From NCBI RefSeq assembly GCF_004193775.1, contig NC_041005.1, positions 14,045,865 through 14,109,864 of the forward strand: 64,000 nucleotides of DNA. The letters run 5' to 3'. The translations under genes and the position numbers were made by a program. The notes beneath the pieces are model-generated. The model searched no databases, was not told the DNA's origin, and saw only the letters and a program-made list of their open reading frames with translations. This document shows, piece by piece, positions 1 through 11,952 of this stretch. Each line of letters opens with the position of its first letter. Within the stretch, counting starts at the first letter, position 1. This DNA is from Glycine soja (Eukaryota > Streptophyta > Magnoliopsida > Fabales > Fabaceae).

Positions 1-1333
1 GCGAGCTGGGTGGCAAGCTCCTCCTTCATTTTCCTATAAATAGGGGGAGGAGGGAAGAACAAAAATGTTCAACCCTCCTGGTATCTGAGAATCACTTAAA
101 ATTAGTGAGAAAAATTGTTTCCGTGAAGAAAATCCAAGCCGAGGCGCTTCCGTAACGCTTTCGAGACGTTTCCGTGGGTGATTTCGCGAAGATTTTCCAC
201 CGTTCTTCGTCGTTCTTCGGTCTTCAACCGGTAAGTTCCCGAAATCAAACTTTTCCATTCATTCTATGTACCCTTAGTGATCCCCACTTGTTTCGCGTGC
301 TTTTATTTTTATTTCATTTACTTTCCGTACCCCCTTTTGACGTGCTTTAGTAATTTATTTAAGTCATTTTCTCGCCTAATCAAAAATAAAATAAATTTCC
401 ACCGATCATTAATATTGTAACATCTTTTAATTTCTCTTAAAATGAATTCCGACCATTCGATCATGCCGTAACCACGTTTAAAACCAAAAAAGAGGCAAAA
501 TAATAATATAATAGTCAAAAAATATATTTTAGTAAAATAATCAAAAAAATCAATCGGACGTTTTTTCTTTGAGATTTTCCTTTCTTAATTGAATTGACTA
601 ATAACCAAAGTGAAACCAAGGCTAAAATCAATTCATAAATCAAACTTTTGTCATCACCTAAAAGAAAGCCATTTTTAAGGTCCAACGCCTTAAAATGGTC
701 TTTTCCACCTTTATTGGTTAAACGTAGATTTCTAAAAGGCCTAAAATCAACACGTAGCTTTATTACCTCTTTTCAAAAATAAACAAGAGATCATTAATGG
801 TCCAATGTCTTAATGTTTTCTCTCCTTTCAAAAAGAATCGAAAGATTGTTTAATGGTCCAACGCCTTAAATGACCTTTCATTCAATAAAAATATATCTTG
901 CAAAAAAAGGATAAAAACAATTTAACCAACGTTTAGTTCTCAAAGAACTATGTAGGTCTAATTTCCTTATCACAAATGAGGAATACGTAGGAGCAAGGGA
1001 AACACCCTCGTCGACCACAAAAGGATAAAAAATATAAAAAGGTACAAAAAGACATAAAGACGTAAAAGGGAACATAAAACAAATTGAAGTCATGTTTGCA
1101 CAATTGATTAAAGGTTGTCGTCCCTTGTGACGGACGTGTGGGGTGCTAACACCTTCCCCGTGCGTAAATACAACTCCCGAACCTTTCACTAAAAGTTCGT
1201 AGACCACGTCTTTTCCGGTTTTTCCGACATTTTCCTCAAATAAACGTTGGTGGCGACTCCGCGCGTATTCCTTTCTTGGAAGACGCACCCGCAAGTCACT
1301 CGTCGCCCTCCCGCCGAAGGGTAGGTTGCGACA
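1..1333 (+). mobile_element. Ogre-type LTR (copy G), 5' part outside the window
   Basis: This is the right-hand part of a plus-strand LTR that ends in GTTGCGACA. It carries a TATAAATAG box at 35-43, a leader with the strong splice-donor word GGTAAGT near 230, and three hairpins built around GGTCCAACGCC or a close variant (about 668-705, 788-832 and 845-885). The same family forms the solo LTR at 9267-10994 and the LTRs of elements D and E. The base after its end belongs to a chromovirus-like coding sequence, so it is inserted there. I cannot tell whether it is a solo LTR or the 3' LTR of an element lying to the left. Small reading frames on either strand are LTR shadows. Confidence 0.85.
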
Positions 1334-2768
1334 GGAGGCACACATTGTTTTGCTCCCTAGGAGCTCAAATTTAAGAATTTGATAACATTAGGGACTTGTA
1401 TACTTTAGATGAACATTTCTTTCCCATTTATGACAGTTGTGGGCAAAAGGCCCAAGAGGGATTCTATTTGGCTGAGGGGTATTTCTTCAAAGAGGGAAAG
1501 CTTTGCATACCCCAAGGATCCATTAGGAAATTACTTGTGAAAGAGAGCCATGAAGGTTGGTTCATGGGCCACTTTGGGATAGACAAGACCCTTGTCTTAC
1601 TCAAAGAAAAGTTCTATTGGCCCCATATGAAGAAAGATGTCCATAAGCATTGCCCTAGGTGTGTGGCTTGTTTACAAGCCAAGTCTAAGGTGATGCCTTA
1701 TGAGCTATACACACCCTTACCCATCCCATCTTCACCTTGGGTAGACATTAGTATGGACTTTGTCCTTGCGCTTCCTAGAACCCAAAGAGGTGTAGACTCT
1801 ATCTTTATGGTGGTGGATAGCTTTAGCAAGATGGTACACTTTATACCATGCCACAAGGTGGATGATGCTTCCCACATCTCAAAACTCCTTTTCAGGGAAG
1901 TTGTGAGACTCCATGGTTTGCCTAGGACCATTGTGTCAGATAGAGATGATAGTTCCTTAGCCACTTTTGGAAAACCTTATGGGCTAAGCTAGGAACTAAG
2001 CTTCTTTTCTCTACCACTTGTCATCCACAAATTGATGGGCAAACAAAGGTAGTGAATAGGTCTTTATCCACCCTTTTAAGGTATCTTTTGAAAGGCAATC
2101 ATAAGTCTTGGGATGAGTATCTTCCTCATTTAGAATTTTCCTACAAAAGAGGGGTTCATAGAACCACCAAGCAATCCCCTTCTGAGGTTGTCTATGGGTT
2201 CAATCCCTTAACACCCTTAGACCTTATTCCCCTCCCACTTTACACTTCTTTTATACATAAAGAAGGGGAATCTAGGTCAGAGTTTGTAAAGAAGTTGCAT
2301 GAGAAGGTTAAGAAACAAATAGAGAACCAAACAAAGGTGTATTCAACTAAAGGCAATAGAGGATGAAATGAGCTAGTTCTTAATGAGGGGGACTGGGTTT
2401 GGCTCCATCTTAGGAAGGATAGATTCCTTACTAAAAGGAAATTCAAGCTTAGCCTTAGAAGGGATGGACCTTTTTGAGTCTCAGAGAAGATCAATAACAA
2501 TGCCTATAGGTTGGACCTCCCAAAAGAGTATGGAGTTAGCACCATTTTTAACATTTCTGGTTTAATTTCTTTTGCAGGTGGAGTTGATATTGAGGAGGAG
2601 GAACCAAAAGATTTCAGGTCAAATCCTCTTCAACGGGGAGGGGATGATGCAATCCTCCCTGAGAAGGGACCATTCACTAGAGCCATGAGCAAGAGGCCCC
2701 AAGAGGATTGGGCTAGAGCCGCTGAAGAAGGCCCTAGGGTTCTCATGAACCTTATGGCAGATTTCTGA
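1334..2768 (+). pseudogene. Broken Ty3/gypsy chromovirus-like integrase (element B)
   Basis: The translation runs from the end of RNase H into an integrase. The zinc-binding region shows H-x-H-like residues near 1550-1575 and CPRCVAC near 1650-1670. The catalytic core shows a DISMDF block near 1745 and SDRD near 1938. After that the frame shifts (about 1943), then returns through a block ending at 2366. In-frame stops interrupt the C-terminal part at about 2364 and 2475. The reading closes at 2766-2768 after an acidic tail. The element would have integrated cDNA into chromatin but is now dead. Its 5' part is cut off by the LTR at 1-1333. Clade assignment below chromovirus is uncertain. Confidence 0.8.
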
Positions 2769-3620
2769 GCCCATGGGCCAAGGTTGGGTCCACTTATCTT
2801 TGTAAATATTAGATTAGGATTTAATTATTTTTGGCCATTGTGTTTAGGGCTCCATAATGTAGGTGGGGTATCCTAGAAATGTAGGATTTTTCAGTCTTTG
2901 TATTTTAGGGCACCTAGACAAGTTTTTTGTATTAATGGTAGTTTTGTAATTTCACATGCATTAAGTGAATATTTGATGTGTGTGATGGGAATAAATTTAA
3001 TTAAATTGGGAGAAGTCCAATCCAATTAAATTTTAGAGGGGGAGGTGAGCATTTGCTTGCTACACCCCATTGCCACATCATATAGTCACACTTTGTGCAT
3101 GTCCTTCATGTTTTACATGCCTCATGACACCTAAGCACACTTAGTGGAGAATCTTGGACTTGATCTTGGATTAGTGGGCTGAATCATATCTAAAATTCAC
3201 TAATCATAATTAGTGAAAATTTGGCTCCACAAATTCAATTTCAAATTCCAATGAAATTTGAATAGAAATTCAAATTACCCTCCAATTTTGTGACACTTAA
3301 GCAATAAATAGAGGTCATGTGTGTGCATTTTTTCAACTTTGATCATTTTAGAATTACACTTCAAAGTTCAGACCTCATTTGAGGCATAAAATTTCATGCT
3401 CCTTCTCTCCTTCTCCCTCCACTCATCTTCTCCCACCTTCAAGCTCTTATCCATGGCTTCCTATGGTGGTGAGCTTGTTCTTGACTCATCTTCTCCTTGA
3501 AGTGGCATCTCTAATCATCTTTCTTCCTTCTTTATTTTGATTCCATTAATCTTCAAGAAGAAAAGGACTCCATTGATGAAGAAGATTCAAGGCCTACAAG
3601 CTCTACATGGAGCGACATCA
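2769..3620 (+). mobile_element. 3' LTR of element B (approximate ends)
   Basis: Non-coding sequence directly follows the integrase stop and ends where a different element's reverse transcriptase frame resumes. A second, partial copy of its first 400 bases lies at 21276-21663, which shows it is a dispersed repeat. It carries an AATAAATAG promoter-like box near 3303 followed by a pyrimidine-rich leader. The exact terminal bases and target duplication were not resolved; the right end is placed at GACATCA. Confidence 0.7.
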
Positions 3621-4258
3621 CTTTTGGGCTAAAAAATACAAGTTCCACTTATTAGAGGCTCATGGAAAAAAATTTCAAGGAGTTGATAGGAAAGAATGTA
3701 GAAGTATATGTAGATGACATAGTGGTGAAGTCATTATCTATTGAACAACATGCTCGTAACTCGGCCAAGATCTTTGTAGAGCTCATAAAGCACAACATGA
3801 GACTAAACCCTAAAAACTGTACTTTTGAGGTTGGTGGAGGTAATGTAAGCGAATCCTGAAAAGTGTAAAGTTGTCATAGCAATGAGTCCAAAAAATGTGA
3901 ATGAAGTTTAGAAACTAATAGGAAGGTTAGTCTTTCTTTCTCGATTCTTACCCAAGATGGCAGAGAAACCAAAACTATTCTTCAAGCTATTGAAGAAACC
4001 ACATAATAAAGTTCAAGAAATTCCTAGGGACACCACCTATTGTGACCCGACCTACTTCAGGTCTTGAACTCTTTATCTATTTGTTTCTAATAAATCTATT
4101 AGTTCAGTACTGATGCAAGAAGATGACAAGAAAAAAATGTCAATCTACTACACTAGTAGAGTCTTACAAGGGGTTGAACAAATATACGAAATGATAAAAA
4201 AAATTGGCATTATCACTGGTGAACTCAGTAAGAAGGTTGAGTACACATTTCCAAAGCC
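3621..4258 (+). pseudogene. Broken reverse transcriptase/RNase H (element C, first piece)
   Basis: The reading resumes in the RT palm at a FGLKN motif (about 3625-3640). The catalytic YVDD box lies at 3707-3718 and an NPKNCTF block follows. After 3859 frames shift repeatedly, with an RFLPKMAEK-type connection block near 3940-3975 and an RNase H block (LMQEDDKK, YYTSRVLQG) near 4110-4175. This is a Ty3/gypsy pol. It breaks off at FQSH (read from TTCCAAAGCCAC), where minus-strand element A begins, and the same protein continues at 14957. It is interrupted by insertions on both sides and by point damage. Confidence 0.8.
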
Positions 4259-5491
4259 ACGAAGGAAAATAAAAGACGCGTCTTCTAAAAAAGAAAATGA
4301 GTGGAGTCGCCACCAACATTTATTCGAGAAAAATGTTAGAAAAACCAAAAAAAGATTTGTGAATTTTGAAAAGAAGGGTTCAGGAGTTGTTTACGCATAG
4401 GGAAAGTATTAGCAGCCCACGCGCCCGTCACAGGGGACGATAGCCTTTAATCGAGTGTGCAAAATGTGACTTCAAAATTATGTATTTTCCCTTTTTTATA
4501 ATTTATTATTTTTTTATTTTTTCCGAGTCAACAAGGGTGTTGCATTTGCTCCTACGTATCCCTAGGTGTGATGAGGAAATCAGACCTACGTAGTTCTTTA
4601 AGTTTGAATGTTTGTGTGTTAAATTGATTTTGTTTCTTTGAAAGATTTATTTTACTTGCGAACAAAAAGTCGTTAAGGCGTTGGACCTTGAAACGACATT
4701 TTAAATTTTGAAACACGGAGAGAATCGTTAAGGCATTGGACCTCGAAACGATCTCAAGTGATATTTGATAAAAAAGAAGTTTGGTTGTGAATTGATTTCC
4801 TTTATTTGTTTTTTTTTTTGTTTATTAGTCTCTAGTCTTACAAAAGAAAAGAAAACGATTCCATGACACTGGTGGTCGGCTAGAATTGAACCTTACAAAT
4901 GAAATAAAATTTACCAATGATAAAGGGGAGAAGGTCAATACATACATAATATCAAAGAGGACCTATAAGGGTACTCAAATTACATTCATTTCTTAAGAAA
5001 AGGAAGAAGAACTAACCAGCTATTGCACAAGGGTACAAGGCTAGCAAGAGAAGCGACGTAGGGAATAATCCTCGGTTGCGATTTGACAGTGCCTCGACTT
5101 CGCTTTTCTTCTTTTTCCTTCCACTCCCTTTGTTTTTGTTCCTCTCTAAAACTTTTGAACCCTTTGCCCCTTCCTCTTCATGGCTATTTATAGGAAAGAG
5201 CCATTTGGGGCAGGGGAAGCTTGCCTAAGCGAGTTGGTTACTTAGCCCTGAAGGTAACAGCTTGCCCAGGCGAGCTAGTTACTTAGGGTTGAAGGAATTT
5301 CACGGCCCAAGCGAGCTAGATGCTAGCCTGGGCGAGCTAGACTCCAGAAATTTCCAGAAATGGCCATTTCATCCTTTTCCTTGTGGTTTTTGTCCTGGAT
5401 CGAACAATCAATTTGAGCGATCCCTCGACCTTGCGTTACAATGGGTGTCGAATGATAAAAAGCATTCCCCGGACGAAATTAGGGTCTAACA
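4259..5491 (-). repeat. 3' LTR of element A (terminus truncated)
   Basis: It aligns with 13685-14956 from ACGAAGGAAAAT onward. The right end reads AGGGTCTAACA, giving TGTTAGACCC on the minus strand. A minus-strand TATA box (CTATTTATAG) lies at 5184-5193. Two hairpins with the loop GGCGTTGGACC or GGCATTGGACC lie near 4669-4705 and 4728-4755. It differs from the partner LTR at many positions, so the insertion is not recent. Confidence 0.85.
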
Positions 5492-5506
5492 GTTGCCCCA
5501 ATTTAC
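5492..5506 (-). promoter_or_regulatory. Polypurine tract of element A
   Basis: The minus-strand sequence GTAAATTGGGGCAAC directly abuts the 3' LTR. It matches the position and form of the tracts in D (GTAAAGAGGGGCAAC) and E. It would prime plus-strand DNA synthesis. Confidence 0.8.
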
Positions 5507-5609
5507 TTATCTTTTATTGAAAATAAAAGGTAGGTAAAGATAAGGACCCTAATTTCATACGAGCGATCTTGCTATTCAAAATCGGATGCCAGAGAAAAAA
5601 AAAGTGAAA

Positions 5610-6565
5610 TCGAAAAAACAAAAGGACATTGAAGTCCTATAACACCAAACAGAGGACCTTGAAGTCCTATAAAACATAAAATGGAGGACATTGAAGTCCT
5701 GTAGATCATAAAAGTAAAGGACATTGAAGTCTTGAAAGCATCAAACAAAAGACATTGTAGTCTTGTAAAACATAAAGCAAAAGATATTGAAGACTCTGAA
5801 AGTATAAAAGACTGAAGACATTGAAGTCTTTGAGAGCATAAAAGACTGAAGACATTGTAGTTTTTGAAAGTATAAAAGACTAAAGATATTGTAGTCTTTA
5901 AAAGCGTAAAAGACTGAAGATATTGTAGTCTTTGAAAGCATAAAAGATTAAAGACATTGTAGTCATGGAATCAAAAAATAGAAGACATGGTAGTCTTTGA
6001 AAGCGTAAAAGAAAAAAGACATTGAAGTCTTTGAAAATGTAAAAGATTGAAGACATTGAAGTCTTTCAAAATGTAAAAGGCTGAAGACATTGTAGTCTTT
6101 GAAAATGTAAAAGATTGAAGACATTGAAGTCTTTGAAAGCATAAAAGACTGAAGACATTGTAGTCTTTGAAAATGTAAAAGACTGAAGATATTGTAGTCT
6201 TTGAAAAATGTAAAAGATTGAAGAGATTGAAGTCTTTGAAAGCGTAAAAGACTAAAGATATTGTAGTCTTTGAAAATGTAAAAGACTGAAGACATTGAAG
6301 TCTTTGAAAGCGTAAAATACTAAAGACATTGAAGTCTTTGAAAGCGTAAAAGACTGAAAACATTGTAGTCTTTGAAAATGTAAAAGACTGAAGACATTAT
6401 AGTCTTTGAAAATGTATAAGACTGAAGACATTGCAGTCTTTGAAAATGTAAAAGACTGAAGACATTGTAGTCTTTGAAAATCAGAAAGCAAAAGACATTG
6501 TAATCTTTTGAAACATAAAGCATAGGACGTTGAGTCCTATGAAAAAAAACAAAGGACATTGAGTC
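5610..6565. repeat. Hairpin minisatellite, about 34-bp units, about 28 copies
   Basis: The unit is built around GAAGACATTGTAGTCTTTG followed by AAAATGTAAAAGACT or similar. Each unit contains a short inverted repeat, AAGAC/GTCTT, which extends to AAAGACT/AGTCTTT across units. The first units and the last ones instead use AGGAC/GTCCT (near 5618-5720 and 6522-6560), so both arms changed together. The array lies between the gag remnant and the PPT, the same place as the 24-bp array of element E (55165-56175). Reading frames across it (repeats of FxxLQCLQSF type) are by-products of the period and are not called as genes. Confidence 0.9.
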
Positions 6566-8449
6566 TTATGGATCATGCAATTGGATTTTGGAATGCATGG
6601 ACATGCAAAATTCGCCCTAAAATGAAGTAAATACAGGTTTTGTATGCAACAATGCAATGCAATGAAAAATTGTGCAATGTTCATGACATTCTTTCCTCTT
6701 TTGGTGATCTTAATTTTGTTTACTTTTTCTTCTTTTTATGAAAAAAACACAGATTCACTATCTCTTTCTAAAAGACGTGATAACTCATGCAACCTCATCC
6801 TATCTTTTGCAAATCCCTTTGGGGACTCCCTCGGAGTGCATGTTTCATTTGATTTAATTACTTGACAATTTTGGATGATGGCAGTGGATTCATTTGAAAT
6901 TTAATCAATCAATTGAAACATTGGTCCTAGGGTATGTCCCTTTCTTTTTTATAAAACCTTCTATTATTCTACACAGCAAGGAAACATAAGGCTTTGGGAT
7001 CGATCATGCGTCCCATTGAAGGATGGCAATGGATTGTCACATTTTGGTATGTGACCAAGTGAAACTTTCCTGATTTAATATCTTAGAGTGATGCCATGTG
7101 TTAGTTGATCCCACTGAAACTTGATGACATAGGCTAATCTCGAAAGAATTTATACAACAAAGGCCTTAGTCATTCCTTGATCCACTTGGGCTTTATTGGG
7201 CTTGTAACGTGGTCAGGGGTAAGAGGGCTATGAAAGAAAGGATCAAAGAGGCTCAAAGAGTGTTTAAGGGTTATAATGAGTAAGAACCTTGAGAGTGTTG
7301 CTTGTACTTTTATTCATTTCAACTTTTGGGTTGGGCTCTACTCCTTTTGCCCTATACATTAATCCTTATTGCACTTTTGTGCCTTCCTTGTAAAACCTAG
7401 AGATCTTTTATCTTTTTTTTTTTTTGCTTCACTCGCCTTTGGCGGATTTGCTTTTTGCTCTCTCTTTTTCTTTTTTTTTTTACATCATTGTTGCCCACCC
7501 TAGAGCTTAGTAAACCTCATGCATTTGTTGTTTGCATTGTTTTTTTTTAAGAAAACAAATATGCTTTGGCTCAGAAAGGGTAGCAAGGGATAAATTAGTG
7601 TTTGGGATGAAGAAACACGACCATGTGTCATTTCAAATCTTGACTAGATACTTTTATAGTTTGGATTTTGGGACCAAACCTCTGATAAACATGTTCCTTA
7701 TTCTTTCTTCTTTTTATTTTTTATCAACCCTAATTTTTGCCTAGGCTGCCCTTTTGGGTTTTCAACCTACTGGGTGAGAACTTCTTATCTGCCCCTAGGT
7801 TCGCTTGAGGCTCATGCATGGTGCCTCTTATTCCCCAGTGTAGGGTTTTGAGGTATCTATTGTTGTCTTTTGTCATGACCTTGTAGCAAGGAAGAAAGAA
7901 AGAAACTGTGCAGCTTCTTGAAAATGAATTTTCAAGGATGAGAAATATTTAAAGGATTTTCGATTGACAGATTAAGTCGAATGACTCTTGTTCTTGATAA
8001 CTCACTTTTCTCTCAAAAATATAACTTTTAAGAATGATAAAATAAGGTCACATGAATGTCTGTACTTCTTATTTTTGATTTAAAACACAGTCAATCAAAT
8101 GTTTTTTTTTTCTTTTTTTTGAACTTTACTCGTCGTTTATGGCACCCCCACCAAACGTGTAGAATGAGCAATTTCTGATTGAATAGACTTGGAGATCAAA
8201 TCAGGAGCGCAAGTCACTTCAGCAAACATGCCAATGACATACATTCACATTCTAGTGAATGTTAAATAAATATGCAAAGATGTAATTGTGAGAGAATGAG
8301 AGACAAGGGCATCAAATTTATCCATATTATCAACATTGTGACTGTTGTTTACAATAATGGCATAAACTTAAAAATCTTAATGAGTCATTGGAGACATATA
8401 ACAGCAACCTTCAAATTGCCCCAAGTATCATGCATAGTATAGCTCGATA
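6566..8449 (-). other. 3' untranslated region of element A
   Basis: No protein is recognisable here. The stretch is colinear with element E at about 56300-57000 and 58050-58380: both share the AACAATGCAATG block, the GGTGAGAACTT block (7773-7870; duplicated in E) and the sequence around E's solo-LTR insertion point. At the equivalent of that point A reads GACTCTTGTTCTTGATAAC and is uninterrupted. T-rich tracts occur near 7400-7480 and 8105. Confidence 0.7.
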
Positions 8450-9261
8450 ACGTCAGAATTTACAAGCAATTGTCCTCCTCAAATTTTAGCCAACCTGCAT
8501 CAATTAGACTTTGCACCTTATGTTTCAGGGTCATACAATGCTAAATGGAATGCCCCAGAACCCCTCCATGATAAGCACATGTTGCATTCGTGTTGAATCT
8601 CTTGGAAAATGGAGGTTGAGGAATCTTTGTTGGGATTATGGCTACCATTGCATTATTGAGTAGATATAGGAGTAAGTTAGCATACGACAGTGGAATTGGG
8701 GTGAATTCTACAGGCTTCTTTTCTGGAAAATTCCTTCCATGGTTGGTGTTTTGGTTTGTATTAAGGGTGGTGTTTGGCCTCAGATGTGTAGCAGGGTTTT
8801 GTGGCCAACTTAGGGGCAGCCTTTATGGATGATTGGGTGTTCTTGGATGGTATGGTGGTGGGTAATGAGAAGGACTGATATTGGCTGAGTATTGATATTG
8901 TTGAGCTAGTGGGAAATTTGGCCATGTAGGAACGATAGTCACAACAAGGGTTTATCCCTCCTTCTTATTCTCTCCATTTGCCCCAAGCCTCATATTCATC
9001 AAAGCAGCATAATCAAATTTTCCTCTTCTTAGACCCACTTCGATCCTCTCGCCAGCAAACACTAAATCTGCAAAACTCAAAGGCATGTATCCCACCATCT
9101 TCTCATAGTAGAACACAGGTAATGTGTCTACTATTATTGTTATCATTTCCCTTTCCTTCATTGGGGGTGCTACTTGAGCCGCCAGATCCCTCCATCTCTG
9201 GGCGTATTCTTTGAAAGATTCTTGCTCCCTTTTACACATGTTCTACAGTTGCATTCTATCC
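8450..9261 (-). pseudogene. gag: gag remnant of element A, 3' half
   Basis: On the minus strand the frame 9239-8952 contains the capsid-like block RWRDLAAQ, a VDTLP/FYYEKMVGYMP block and FADLVFAGERIE, all shared with Gag of element D. Downstream, near 8470-8540, out-of-frame remnants match D's zinc-knuckle region (KVQ-LIDAGWL type). Gag would form the particle that packages element RNA. The remainder of the protein lies at 11000-11952, separated by a solo LTR. Frameshifts and stops make it non-functional. Confidence 0.85.
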
Positions 9262-9266
9262 GGGGC

Positions 9267-10994
9267 TGTCGCAACCTACCCTTCGGCGGGAGGGCGACGC
9301 GTGACTCGCGGATGCGTCTTCCAAGAAAGGAATATGTGCGGAGTTGCCACCAACGTTTATTTGAGGAAAACGTCAGAAAAACCGGAAAAGACATGGTCTA
9401 CAAATTTTAAGTGAAAGGTTCGGGAGTTGCATTTATGCACGGGGAAGGTATTAGCACCCCACACATCCGTCACAAGGGACGACAACCTTTAATCGAATGT
9501 GCAAACATGACTTCAATTTTTATGTTCCCTTTTACGTCTTTATTTCTTTTTGTACTTTTTATATTTTTATTTTTTGCGGTCGACAAGGGTGTTCCCCTTT
9601 GCTCCTACGTATTCCTCAATTGTGATAAGGAAATCAAACCTACGTAGTTCTTTGAGAACAAAGTGTTTGGTTAAGTTGCTTTTATCCCCTTTTTTGCAAA
9701 AATGTGTTTTTATTGAATGAAAGGTCATTTAAGGCGTTGGACCATTAAACAATCTTTCGATTCTTTTGAAAAGAGAGAAAACATTAAGGCATTGGACCAT
9801 TAATGATCTCTTTATTTTTGAAAGAGGTAGTAAAGTTACGTGTTGATTTTAGGCTTTTTTAGAAATCTATATTTAAACAATAAAGGTGGAAAAGACCATT
9901 TCAAGGCGTTGAACCTTTAAAAATGGCTTTTTTAGGCGATGACAAAAAGTTTGGTTTATGAATTGATTTTAGCCTTAGTTTCACTTTGGTTATTAGTCAA
10001 TTCGATTAAGAAAGGAAAATCCAAAAAAACGTCCGATTGATTTTTTTGATTTATTTTACTAAAAGATATTTTTGATTATTATATTATTATTTTACCTCTT
10101 TTTGGTTTCCAACGTGGTTACGGCATGACCGAACGGTCGGATTTCATTTTAACAGAAATTAACGGATGTTACAATTCAAATGATCGGTGGAAATTTATTT
10201 TATTTTTTGATTAGGCGAGAAAATGACTTAAGTAAATGACTAAAGCACGTCAAAAGGGGGTACATAAAGTAAATGAAATGAAAATAAAAGCACGCGAAAC
10301 AAATGAGGACCACTAAGGGTACATAGAATGAATTGAAAAGTTCGATTTCGGGAACTTTCCGGTTGAAGACCGAAGAACGAACGATGAAGAACGGTTGAAA
10401 ATCTTCGCGAAATCACCCACGGAAACGTTACGGAAGCGCCTCGGCTTGGATTTTCTTCACAGAAACAATTTTTCTCACTAATTTTAAGTGATTCTCAGAT
10501 ACCAGGAGGGTTGAACATTTTTGTTCTTCCCTCCTTCCCCTATTTATAGGAAAAGGAAGGATATGCTTGCCACCCAGCTCGCCTAGGCGAGCTAGATTGC
10601 TTCCTACAGAAGCAATCGCCTTCTGCAGGAATATCCTGGAAGGCCCAAGTGGGCATGGTTGCTATTTGCACCCTCATTTTTACTAAATACACCCCTTGCT
10701 CTTTTTTGGTGATTCTTTTTCCGTAACGTTATGAAACCTTACGGATCACGTAATCATCCCCCTTTCGGGCTTCTGGGATGTTACGAAACTTTACGGATTG
10801 CGCACTAACACTTCCTTTTAATTTCCGGCATGTCACGAAACTTCACGGATTGTGCTACAATGCTTTCTTTTGGCTTCCGCCATGTCTCGGAACTTCACGA
10901 ATTGCCTAACGATGGGTGCCAAGTACCTCGAAGTGGTTAAAGGAGGGTCGCATCCCAACAATAGATGGTCCCCGGACGAAATTAGGGTATGACA
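9267..10994 (-). mobile_element. Solo Ogre-type LTR inserted in the gag of element A
   Basis: The insertion has clean TGT...ACA ends and is flanked by a perfect 5-bp duplication GGGGC at 9262-9266 and 10995-10999. The homologous site in element E (near 59205) is empty and reads straight through. A minus-strand TATA box lies at 10541-10548. At the leader donor position this copy reads CCGGAAAG where other copies have CGGGTAAG or CCGGTAAG, so the donor is lost. The hairpin motifs around GGCGTTGGACC are present near 9730 and 9785-9815, with a weaker one near 9900. The internal region was probably lost by LTR-LTR recombination. Confidence 0.95.
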
Positions 10995-10999
10995 GGGGC

Positions 11000-11952
11000 C
11001 ATATCAGAATTGTATTGATACTACCTAAGGAAGCCAATCATTGGGTCTTTCCAGGAATAGACCCGGGAAGATTCCAGATTGGTGTACCAAGCCAAACTCT
11101 CTTGAAAAAAATGCATCAAGAGTTTTTCATCCTTCGCATATGCCCCCATTTTCCTACAATACATCTTCAAGTAATTCTTGGGGCAAGTAGTCCCCTTGTA
11201 CTTATCGAAATTTGGAACCTTGAACTTCGGAGGAATGACTAGTCAGGCACTAGGCACAACTCTGCCATGTCAGCAAAGGCATAATTTCCACCTCCTTCAA
11301 TGACCCTCAGCCTTTCCTCTATATGATCAAATTTCTCCCTTTCCACCATAGCAGGAGGCCCTTCTCCCATCGAAAAATGTAAGGGTTGGGGTTATGGGCA
11401 ATGTTAAGGCCCCCCCAAAGCGTTTGGCGAGGGTACACTAAAAAATGCCTCCCCCCCAGTGGCATATCCGAGGTGAGGCTCGAAGTCGGCTAGAGTGTGG
11501 TCTCGGGGTACTTCATGTGTCTCCCCCATAGGTTGAGAGACATGTGCATGATTAGATTGGGGTTGTTGGCTCTCAATGGCTATAGGTGCAGAGTTGTTAA
11601 CATTCTCATCAGGAGCGTGTACAACATTGGGTGGTGTATAGTTGGGAGGCAATCCACATGATGGCAAGAAATGCTTGTTCTGAACCTACATAAAATGGGG
11701 GCCACGCACACTTTCCAATGCTTCACCTACCTGCCCTACCATATCCAAGGTTGGACAATTTACTTGATTGAAGCCAGGTGGATGAGTCGGGTCCACCTTT
11801 GTGGTGGTACTTGAGGCAACATCTATAGCCGTATTGACCTCTATCATCCTTCTCATACTCATCACGGCCTCCACCATTATGGTCATCTGCTCTTTCATGG
11901 CCTCCATATTAGCCTTCATCTGCTCTTGCACCTCCTCTATTTCACTCATCAT
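11000..11952 (-). pseudogene. gag: gag remnant of element A, 5' half
   Basis: The likely start is the MMSEIEEVQEQM methionine whose codon begins at 11952. It opens a heptad-rich segment (QEQMKANMEAMKEQM) that parallels the N-terminus of D's Gag. A proline-rich linker follows in several frames (11950-11690, then 11667-11404), and a decayed capsid part runs to the solo LTR. The start of the upstream open frame at 12138 is not supported by the homologous elements. Frameshifts separate the blocks. Confidence 0.8.

Noticed and set aside
878..1345. 155-codon antisense frame in the LTR of copy G
   Set aside because: The conserved LTR sequence produces similar frames in each copy; it covers LTR, promoter-distal leader and the joint to another element.
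4041..4063. TGTGACCCGACCTACTTCAG as the left end of element A
   Set aside because: It resembles the LTR terminus TGTCACAACC, but the following bases read as RNase H of element C and do not match the LTR until 4259.
5741..6559. Overlapping antisense frames rich in Phe, Leu, Gln
   Set aside because: Produced by the 34-bp hairpin repeat; several frames are open at once and none is conserved in element E.
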